From: Micromussa lordhowensis
Taxonomy: Eukaryota; Cnidaria; Anthozoa; Scleractinia; Lobophylliidae
Assembly: GCA_964020085.1 (NCBI GenBank)
Contig: OZ026607.1
Span: forward strand, 12,365,782 to 12,429,781
DNA: 64,000 nucleotides
Direction: 5' to 3'
The notes under the pieces are model-generated. The model saw only the letters and a list, made by a program, of their open reading frames with translations. It searched no databases and was not told where the DNA came from. How positions within the stretch are numbered: the stretch's first letter is position 1; each line of letters starts with the position of its first letter. Positions 31,340 to 43,000 of the stretch are shown here, piece after piece. The translations under genes and the position numbers were made by a program.

Positions 31340-34209
31340 CTGAAAGAAATAATATATAGATTTAGCCAAGACTAAAAGCGGAGCTCTTGATTACAACAAG
31401 TTAACCATTAAGTCGACAACGCGGCAGAGGTTAATTCGCACCGAAAATTTGCCTTTGTACGTACCCCCTCCTTCTCCCTTAAGGACTGGTCAAAACGTAT
31501 GGGGGGGTGTGCGTGGGTCGGTGCAGAGCGGAGGGGGTGGGTCATCAGTTTCTGAGCAGGGTGGGTCGTTCAATTTTCATTTACCCCATGCGGGTGGATC
31601 ATGCTGTTTTATAACAGGAATTGGCACACATTTGATACAATCAGTTCCATAAGACGAAACGTTTTCGAGCCGTGGCTGGTGTACAATAGAGATGACAGTT
31701 TCGTACATTGTAAAATCTGTACAAAAGCTAAGAAGTCTAACGGAATGAGCAAGGGATCCCAGGGCAGAAATGTTCAAAATACTGCCCTCTTTTCACTTGC
31801 TGGTCTTCAAAAACACCAAATGGTCAACTTGCGTCAACATGCTATTGTCCCCAAGGGTACGGGACACATGTTCATGGACCTGGGACTCTCACTCTTGGGC
31901 CTGGGACTCGTAGTTTGCTGGCTCTGTGAGTCCCAGGATTCACTGCAGCCTTTTCCAGATGGATCACTGTTCCACGTGTAGTGAGGCCACGCCAAGTGTA
32001 AAAGGTTTACGGTCAGGTTTTTACGGACATGGCTTAAAGTTTCAAGGGTAAAGGAAAACAATATTATTTTTAGATGATTTTCAATCTAAAATGTAAGAAA
32101 TACTACAACTTCGTACTCAAAATGTGATTTGTTGGATTATGCAACCAAAAATTCATGTTTTATAGGGGGTGGGTCATGTGATTTTCAACCTTCAGTTAGG
32201 GGTGGGTCACTCCGTTTTGTGCCACACGGAAGGGGTGGGTCATGCGTTTTCTAACCACCACATTTTCAAATGCTCCGGCCCACCCCCTCCCCCTCCCTGT
32301 ACTTTTTGACCAGTCCCTTAGAGTTAAGACGTGAGACTGTTGACAGTTCCTTATATTCCTTACCCGGGTGTTCCTGGGGCCACATTGATCATGGGACGGT
32401 CACCCACACATGCGTTACCGCCAGTCACGGTTACATCAAAATTACTCTCGCCAGGTGGCCCCGACTGCTGAGGTACACTACGGATAAAAGATAGGACAGC
32501 CTTAAGTCTTCCAACCATTAATCATACATGTTCTGCTACTCTTCATTTCTTGTGGGAAATCTTCAGCTACAGTATCAACCAACCAACCATGTTCAGTTTC
32601 AAATTGAAATTAAAATTTAATCAACGAATTGGGCTCTCTAGTATTTTTTTTCCGTTAAAAAACACGCTCTGGGTTTGTTTTAGAAGATCGTGAAATGTCA
32701 GTTTAATGAGAGGCACCTCTCCGGAGAGCCTTCAAGAAATATTGCCCAGTGAAAGGAGGAAACGAAGAAGTCGGCAGAGCCAGACAGCTCTCAAGGGAGA
32801 AAGAGACGGTGATAGTGGATAGCTCACTGGTTACTAACAGAGAAAGAAAAGAAGGGTAGAAAATAGAGAAAGAGAGGATGAACGCACACTGGAGAAAAAA
32901 CTTCAGGGGTATGGAGTAACATCTAAGCCTCCACTATTGCGCATGACCGAGATTGATGGGGAGAGTCTAACCTCGCACCCGGAGTCTTCGTTCACCTTGC
33001 CCAGCGGTCGGTGGGAAACGAGCGACCCTAAAGAAGCCAGAAAATATCTGACTTCCGAAAATATCCGAATTGCGTAGGCCTAGCTAACAAACACGTTGGT
33101 GAATCAAGACGCTGGTGCTCTACTTCCGCTAATTTCCATTGTTTTTAAGACCAATCAAAATTAAAACTGTTACGGAACGGAACTCTCATTTCGTCGAGCT
33201 TGCACAGACTCGGGGAACGAGATTGGAGAAAGTCAATCTCCTGCCCTATTCCTCTCTCGAGGAAAAGGAAATGATGTTGATAAGAGGCAGCTACGATGAA
33301 CTAGCTTCGCATCTAGGCAGAGTAAAAATACTTCCAGTCACTTCATGCTACAGGGTAAGGCGAGGTGGCTTAGTGGTTGGTGTGCTGTGGATCTAGTGGA
33401 CCGAGTTTTAACCCAGCATGGGTCACCGAGTTGTGTTCTGAGAAAGACGCTTTACTTTCACAGTGCCTCTCTCTTTCCAGGGCGGGGTTGTTTAAAAGCC
33501 GGTTTTGTTTTCCACTTTTGTGTAGTTTGAGATTATTCAAACTCAAAACTGAGGGACAAACAATAAACCTTGCCATAAAGTTACAAAACTGACATAAAAA
33601 TTCTTGCTTATCCTGGGTGAGCTTAATCGGGCTTTGAATAACCCGGCCCAGATTGGTGCAATGGGATTACTGCGCATTTTGCACAAAAGAGACTAGAGTC
33701 ATTGACTACAAAATTATACTAAAAGACTTCTATTTTTCTTCTTCGCGCAATTGTTATTTAAACCCCATTGCAGCTTCAAAATTTAAATAACAAAGAAAAA
33801 AAAATAAATAGGGTAATTGTAGTGAAATAATTACACCGAGCAAATCTGCTATCACCGATGCAGGTTAACCCTGTGATAGACTAGCATTCCATCCAACAGG
33901 GGGAAGAGATCCTTCTAGATGCTGTGCGCTACAGAACAACCTACGGGCCTGCCAGGCTCATAAAACAGACTTTGGCTTTTACCATGGCAACCTTAGTTCA
34001 TGCTACAGACACTGAACTGTAGCTCCACTTACACAGCAGTTGAATCTTGTACATTTACCACAGCACCAGGTCCCACAGCAGCATTTCCACCAGTGATGTT
34101 TGCGGTGGTAATTTGCTGATTAAGGACTACTTGGTTTGCATTGAGTTGAACTGAAAGAAAAATCAACGTGTTTGATAAATACAATACAAAATAGCTATAG
34201 GCCGATTCA

Positions 34210-34241
<32 letters not shown>

Positions 34242-35659
34242 TGCATACGGCTTTACGTACAGAAGGAAACATAGTAAATGGTTTGAACCCAGGAGTATCA
34301 GTAGTTCGTATAGTATGATCGTCTGGGTGAGTGTAGTTCTGAGAAGAACTGTTGTTGGTGACTGACGTTTCGACAACCTGAGCGGAAGTCATCTTCAGAG
34401 TCAAGTGAATAGTGTTTGTCAGTCGATGATGTTATAAGTTTGGTCCGTTGAAAGTGATTGGTCACTTTAGCCATGATGGTATTGGCTGAAAGACTCGTGT
34501 AAAGTTTGTCATCAGTCATTGGTCAGTTTCGATCCGTCTTTTGTTAGTCAAATTCCTAACGTTGAGGTCCGTGTATAGTCAGTCAAATTAAGTCGGTCTG
34601 TTTGAAGTCCGTTTGTCGGTTTCGTTTGCGTCGTGAATAAGTCGTTTGTAAGGCGCCGGTAGCTGTTGACATCTGTTAAGAGGCGTTTGTTCTAAGTTAG
34701 TGTACCAGCTTTCAAGAGTCAGTCGTTGAAAATAGTTCGTACTGTAGGTTAAGCATTGAGCAGTGTCCCAGTCAATGCTGTGGTTTGTCAGTTGATGATG
34801 TACAGCAATGTGATTGTTGACATCACCATTTCTCGTGGCTCGTTTGTGTTCAGTCAGTCTCGTGTTCAGGTTTCTGCCAGTCTCACCAATGTAGGAAGCC
34901 TGACAGTCGGAGCATTTGATCTTGTAAACTGCTCCCTGTCTGTTGTTGGGTTCGGCCCTGTCTTTAACGTTGGTCAGTAAGTGTCGTAACGTAGTCGTAG
35001 GTTTGTGGGCAACGCGGATGTTGTAGGGCTGTAGGATCCGTGAGATGGTCTCAGAAGTGCCCTTAATATAAGGTATAGTCACTGTAGTAACAGGTGTCGG
35101 GTTCCTGTTCGTTGCGTCAGCTTCGGTAGGTCGGTAAATGTTTCGTCTAATAAAGTCAGCGTTGTAGTTGTTCTTGTGAAAAAACACGCTCAAGGTATTT
35201 GTTTTCGTCACGCAAACTGTCCGGTGTGTCACAAACTAGTTGCGCTCGTCTCGTCAATCACATTGCTGTACATCATCAACTGACAAACCACAGCATTGAC
35301 TGGGACACTGCTCAATGCTTAACCTACAGTACGAACTATTTTCAACGACTGACTCTTGAAAGCTGGTACACTAACTTAGAACAAACGCCTCTTAACAGAG
35401 ATTTTTTTTCCATTTTGTGTGATTTGAAGGATTACAACGAGAGTAAAAGGTTAGATCAGTCTGTTATTTCAACTATACTGGGGAGACGCATTTTGTAATA
35501 AAAGTTATACAGTTCATTACATAATAAACGTGATATCCAAGGCGGGCGCAGATGTAGTGAGAACTATTACTAGTGTAACCATAGCAACATGGCAAGTTAT
35601 TTTCACTTGCAAAGATATCACGGTTTTGCACGAACGCTCACCTGGAATTTCACTGATTT

Positions 35660-35691
<32 letters not shown>

Positions 35692-36269
35692 GGAGGCATT
35701 AATAGGACCCCCCCCCCCCCCCTCCCCGCGTATAAAGAATGTGAAATATTGGTGTAGTATCGGTAGTGTGTGAATCGAGCCCGATTTGAAGAAACTAGGC
35801 GCGCACGGCGGTCCCGGTTAATTTTTGAGTAAGCTCGCAAGGGAACTCTGGGTAATTCAGGACGAGGAGGGGTATCGCGTATGCGCGCGATAAGTTATTC
35901 AGCAGTACTGGATAGAATTGTTCCGTACAGAACTTGATTTGTTAGACGCAAATCGGCAACGGGGTCGACAGACTCGATCCAAACACCACACGTATAAAGT
36001 AAACAGATCAGGATCACAGATCAAAACTCAAAACCCACTCAAAGAAACAACAAATTGTATCCGAAGTAACTGAGCAATTGCTTAAATTGGAAAATTCACT
36101 GCGATGATCATTCTTCACTTTCATCTATAACCGCAGTTCACATATATGAATTATTTCATATATACTTTACATCATTTCATTCCTCACGGGAAGATATGAA
36201 CTCAACAAATTGACCTCGCTCCCAATGTGTGGCTTCATAGCTCAGTTGGTAGAGCATCGCACCGGTATT

Positions 36270-36303
<34 letters not shown>

Positions 36304-36718
36304 TGATTTTTTTCAGGCTTCTTCTTTCCAATTGCTTAAATTGGAAAATTCACTGCGATGATCATTCTTCACTTTCACCTTTTTTTAGTTTCTTTTTGTT
36401 ATCTCGAGGATCAGAAGATAGTAAAGGATTTATAAACGATATCGTTTCAATGATTATTAGATAGTTCTTGCAGCCACGTGCACGAGTGTAGTCGCGTTGG
36501 TTCGCTCTGACATGAGCAGGAAGAGTATGAATAACTTTTTAAATCTATCATTACGTACTTGAAATATCAGAGATTTTTGTTCATTTTGTGTGATTTGAAG
36601 GATATTGCAACGAGAGTAAAAGGTCAGATCAGCCTGTTATTTCAACGATTCTGTGGAGACGTATTTTGTAATTAACGTGATATCCAAGGCGGGGGCAGAT
36701 GTAGTGAGAACTATTTAA

Positions 36719-36775
<57 letters not shown>

Positions 36776-36793
36776 AGCGTCGAGTTGGCTATA

Positions 36794-36851
<58 letters not shown>

Positions 36852-36974
36852 AAAATAAAGAACTAGACTACAATGAAAACAAAAGGCCCAAAAAATCACG
36901 CATACGCTCGCCATCTTTGTAGATCATGGTATAATGGCTCATATACCATGATGGCTGAGCCAATGAAAACTCTC

Positions 36975-37008
<34 letters not shown>

Positions 37009-40000
37009 TACTAGTTATATAATAAACTGCAGAACATGTTCGGGCCCCACTGACATTAGAGTCAGTACAAAAATCCATCACACACACACGTGTATGCATT
37101 GCAGACCTATTTTATAATACTCACTTTTAGTACTTGGGAAACTCTGCAGTAAGGTTCCTAAACTGATGGCAGCTGTAAGTTAAAGTTAAAAACTTCATCA
37201 AAAAACAGTTTATCTAGAGATTTAACTGAAAAGAAAGTTATCAATTTACATTCAGTAAATAAACACACATTATGCATTTCATTTGGATACTTTAATGTAT
37301 TTATTCCCATTGGGATAATCAGGCTTTATGAACCACTTGTCGTCAACATCACACCAATTGATGCCAACCAGTTCACTTGAGATATTTTCCTCATTGTAAT
37401 TATCATTGTGTAAGATAGCATCGTAATTTTGACGCATATTTTCTGGCTTGTTACTGTTTGATTTATTTTTCACTGCTTCTTTGTGGATTGTAACCTGTAC
37501 ACGGTGTGTTTCAGTTTCTTGAAAATAAACTCAATTGTTGGCGGCGGCTCCCTCCACATATTGCAGATAAGTATAATTTGTGTCCTTCAGTTAACATATA
37601 GGCAGAAATGTTTTCTATTCAGCTGAGCGAAGTTAAAGAGAAAACTGAGATTGTCAAATATAGTTAGTGTTAACATTACACTGAAGAATGGTACTATGGT
37701 GTGCCTCCCTAAATGTCAGCGGTTAAGGTTATCATCTGAAGTGGAATGTAGTAAGTTATAACACCTTAAATTCTGTTAGTGAGAGGCAGTCCTTTGTAGC
37801 TAGTAAGAGTTGGAGGTGAAAGTTGCTAGTGCACATGTAACTAAGTGTTAGTCCTACCTACTGGAAGTTTAATCCTTGAAAGGAAGGAGCATTGCATGAG
37901 AGATAGAAATGAAAGACCGCTTTTTGCAGAGGCCAGAAAGAAACAGATTTGCAAACAATGAAGAAAGTTCACAGGGCAATAATAAAATGTCGGAACAATA
38001 TTGTTAACATCCACGTTGTTCATTCAGCAATTTGCAAAGAATTTTGTCCTGTTGCCTAGGTTGGTGTACATTTTAGTCACACTGTACTAGGCCTCAGTGA
38101 ATTTAATGGTAAAATAATAAAAAAAACACCTCTCAAAAGTGACCACTAACACACTTGACACCATAAATGATTACCCTATGGAGCTGTGGTAACCTTAAGG
38201 CATAATTTAGCATCATTGATCAGATGTATACCATTCAATATGCAGACCAGGAAATCACTTACAACTATCTGACTCCACAGAGCCACCTCTTCCAAGCAAA
38301 GATATTGAGTTAACTGACTTGGGCTTCTCCGGGAGAAACTGAAATGAATTTTACAGTGGGAGTCAATTTAGCTATTGTATGTCAATTCATTGCACCAATC
38401 ATGCTTGCATTGTTTTAATAGGTTGACAGATCCTAATATCACTTCCTGCAACACTTCCTGCAAATAATAATAAATATCTTAATTGACCACTCCTCCAATG
38501 GGGTTTTTCAGGGCCAATGGAAACAAATTATGGAGCAAATAATGCAAATGAACATAACATGGTTAAAAATCCAACTGGCAGGAGGCAGACCTGTTGGCTA
38601 TTTACAATTATAACCCACCCATTAATTTTCGCGTGATTTTATTGGCTACTTTACATCACGTGGTCTAAATTGCCGGACAGTTATCATGCAATAACCCCCG
38701 CCCGCGTCAATATTTGTCCTCTGATTGTTTCCATAGAGGAAAAACAGTCAACCCAACAATTTCAACTTTTCTTTTACTCAATTAACATGGGAGGAAACCA
38801 AACTTGTTTTAAACTCGTGTAATGACAGTGACATTGACAATCACCCGCGCATTCGCCATCAGATGACCACTGGCTTTTTTACCATGTTTACGCGAGGTTT
38901 AATTGCAAAAAGAAAATTAATGGGAGGGTTTTGAAATAAATAAACCCCTTTCTGGCTTGCTGGTTTGTTGGCTGATAATGTCCTTGGCTGAGAGATTGTC
39001 CTCAAAATTTCACATTTGTCCTCGAAGCTTCGCTCTTGTCCAAATGTTCATTTTTCGTCTCTCAGCCACGGACATTATCAGCCGACATAACAGCCGCCTG
39101 AAGGGGTTTATTTACTAAACAGGTCCGAGGAGTTGAACTAGGGTGTACCGTCAGAACAGGAGTTGAACCTGCGACCTCCGTCGCCCTAACGACTCCACCT
39201 CCACGCTGCATGCATTACTGTCGAAGTAGACAAACCTTTTTGTAGTAATCTGCCATACTAAAAATGGGGCAAATGTGTCACAAAAATGTAGGGTTTGTAT
39301 CAATGGGAATAAAGGGAATTCAATGTCAAAAGAACTTTATAAAATAATTTTAATTGAACTACAGTAGAACCCCTATTGAGCATCCACCCCCAGTTAAGTG
39401 GCCACATAACACAGTTTCCAAATTAGTCTCAGTAAATACTGTAAAAATAACCCCTATCAACCAGCCACTTCCAATTGAAGTGGCAACAGCCACCTTTTGT
39501 TGTCCTTCTGTTGTCCTGATGAGGGTATTCTATTGCCCTTACCCCTAATAAGCAGCCACCAAAATTTAGGAGGACCTGTGTACAAAATTCTCCAATGTTT
39601 TGAAAAATGACCACCATGAATATGTGATGTTACCGGTAGTGATATTGTTTTGATGCATGCTGATACACTGCTATTTCCTGTAAAAGTTTTGAGTCTCCCA
39701 ATTCGCACTAATTTGTTTCAAAATCACTGGCAAAAATTAGTTATTCTCCACTGAAGCATATTATGCACCATAATCAGTAAAGATCATTTTATTGTAAAAT
39801 CAGTTTATGGCCCAGCAGCATTTGAAGAAAGTGAGTGTTTTGCCGAACAAATTATTTAGCTCAAAATCCATGAAATTCCAATACAAACTCTTTCTTGTGC
39901 AATATGTTTGCCCCATTTTCAGTATGACAACTGATCAGCCACGTTTGAAAGTTAAAGAGAAAAAACATGTGGAAAAGAGGGAGAAGTACTGAGGATCAGG

Positions 40001-43000
40001 GTTTTAATTCTAATAAAACAAACTGACCTCCTTTGCTTTTTGAGGATTTTTCAGTAATGCCATGATTTCTTCTTTGCCGTGTTCTTTAGCCAAATCAGTC
40101 GCAGTTTGGCCTTGCTGCGGTGAGAATAAAATTAATGATACCTGATCATCATACTACAAGGTTCTGTTACACAAAACACATACATGTGCTGTGCTATGAA
40201 AGGAATGTCTTCGTATCCATCAAGACATCATGGTTCATATTTGCCTTTCTCCTGCATAATTACTTTACAATCAGAAAGTATGGTAACACTTGGCAAAAAT
40301 ATCTTTTATTTGAACACTGACTTTGGTAAGAATTTATAATGGTAATTGAACTGAGTGGAGTGCAATTTGGTCTAAAATCATACGTGTGATTTCAAAATTG
40401 AATGAGCGTGCAGCACGAGTTCGATTTGAAATCACATGTATGATTTCAGACCAAAATTGCACAACCCAAAGTTCAGTTACCACTTTATTAGATCCATTTT
40501 CAAATCGCACAATTTAATAGCCTTAGTACAGGAACGAGATCTTGGTCAGGACCAATAGTTATTGAACCAAGTTGCCAAATTTGCAAAACAATGGCTTTTT
40601 TGTCTTTTATTTTCCTGCAATGTGATTGGTGAGTTTAAAAAAGCCTTAAAATCTGATTGGTTGTTTTGTTTTACTGTCCCATTCTCATTGGCTGAGAAAA
40701 AGATGTAATTTAGATTAAAAGATAGTGCGATTTGTGAATAAAATGCACCGCTGAGAACCAATCATATTACAAGGATACCCAGTGATTTCAAAATGGATTT
40801 AATAAATGTCAAAAACATGTCAAACAAAATACAAGTCTACATTTATCAGTTAATTTATACAAAAATAACTGAGTAGACATCCAGGTACAGATAATACATG
40901 GCATCACCCAAGTCCCAAAAAATCTGATTGTGTAGAATTTCAGTTTTAAATTAAAATGTCGCAAGTTGAGAATTTTGCCGTACCTTGTTTTCGACATCTA
41001 TTGTAGAAGCTGCACCAGCATTTAACAATAGTGCAACACATTGTGTACATTTACTGGTAACAGCCAAGTGAAGAGGTGTGTCTTTATTATCCTATAAAAA
41101 TATTATAGAAGCGTTTACTCCCTACATGTTTTCTAGAATGGAATCATTATAAAATAATGGTCTTTAATTTTACTTTTTTTATTATGTTATAAAATAAAGT
41201 CTCAAATTTTTAGTTAAATAATGGATTTCTGCCATAGGCAAGGGCTACATTGTCTCTTTCCCACACCACATTTTCATTGACAGGTCTGGTGGTTGAATGT
41301 TGGAGAGTTGAAATATGAAGTTCAAATATATGACATTTCATATATTTATTTGAATGCAAAAGAGTGTTGCAAATCTCAAGGTAGGCACAGCTGTCTTGAT
41401 CTGAAGTCTAATATAACTGTAACTACCAAGCAACCATGCTTACCACTATATAAACAATATACTGTAGATGTATAGCAAAAAACAGAAAACGACTGTTTTG
41501 CAGTCTACAGCATTAAAGGAAATACCTTATTTTGTTTTCCAATGATTCCTGTATTATTGTTAGCTTCTAGTGTCGTCAATAACAATTCCAACACTTTTGT
41601 GTGTCCTTTTTCAGCAGCAACATGCAGAGTTGTGTTATCTGACTACAAAAAAAAAATCAAAGTGGCTATGAGCCACTCAACTTAGAAAATGGATTGTCAG
41701 TAAACAGTGACAATTTTGATGCCACTGAACTGAGTGTTTGATTCATACTTCATATAAACCATTTATATATTGAGCTAGAGCGTTTAGGCCCATTGGCATT
41801 GTTAAGAAATAGTGCAAAATACAACAGTCAGAGAAAACAAAAAGATGTAACACCATCTTCAGTTAGGCATCTATGAGGTCACACATCATGTCTAACTTTT
41901 GCCTGGCTGACACCTAGGATTTTCTGGTAACTTGCCATGGAAAAATGTGTGCCATTTGTCTCTCTTTTGATAGCTCAGAGTTTTTGGTTTAATGGAAAGT
42001 TCCAGCCCTATTTCTCACTCTGTCCATTAAACACCAGTTTATAAAAGCTTTTATCACACGGCTAAGTTAGTTCAGAGGGCCAATAACTAGAATCAACTAA
42101 TGAGATTGCTTCATTGCTGGTCCAATATTCTCAAGGACCAGCAGGCACTGTTTTTTAATCCTGAATGATCCCACACAATCTCTCTTGAACACTTTGTGGT
42201 AGTTCTATAGCTTGAGTTTCTGAACTTGCTTTCAAGACTCTTTTTCATTTCCTTGCAACTCTCTTTTCCTTCTGTTTTTTTGACCAACAGACATGAGGTT
42301 GCATAGTCGATGTTTGAGATCGTGGCAATAAATTATTTTCTAATTTTCCATCACACAATAAATCTCTTATTAACCAAGCTTACTAAGGACTGTGAATGTC
42401 TTCCGTCTTTTTTTCAAGGACCTTGCTGTGTTCATTCAGTACTGTCAAGACACTGGGGTAATATTCTCCCAGTACTGCCCTGCACGTTGTTAATAAGATG
42501 TATGTATTTCACAAGCCCACATATTAAGAAATATCCAGCACCACACAAAGTACTTCTGAAATGTAATAATAACTGCAATAACAATGACATGAACACAATA
42601 TTATTTGTACTTACTTTATCAGCTATGGTAATATCTGCTGCTTTTTCTAGAAGCAACTTCACAGCAACACTTTTTCCTCTCTCTGCTGCAAGCTTAACAG
42701 GAGTATTTCCACACTGTAACAAAAGAACATTACAGCTAGCTGTCTAAAAAATGCCATGTAGGTCACAATAATTAATAAATTTGCAACAATGCTTCTTTGC
42801 CAGTGGTTGCTAGTCAATTATATATTAATATTTAGGGATGGTGAAAGATAAATGCAAGACTATGTGAAAAGGTAAAACTAGGGTTTTTCTTTGTGAGACT
42901 TCTTCGTGAGACATTTTGACTTTAAATTGAACTGCAGGACCAAGACTCCAAAGCGTTTTAAATACGAGGATAAAATGCTCAGACTTAAAGACGTTCAGAC

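Noticed and set aside
34756..34980. 74-codon + frame
   Set aside because: Antisense shadow of the GIY-YIG ORF.
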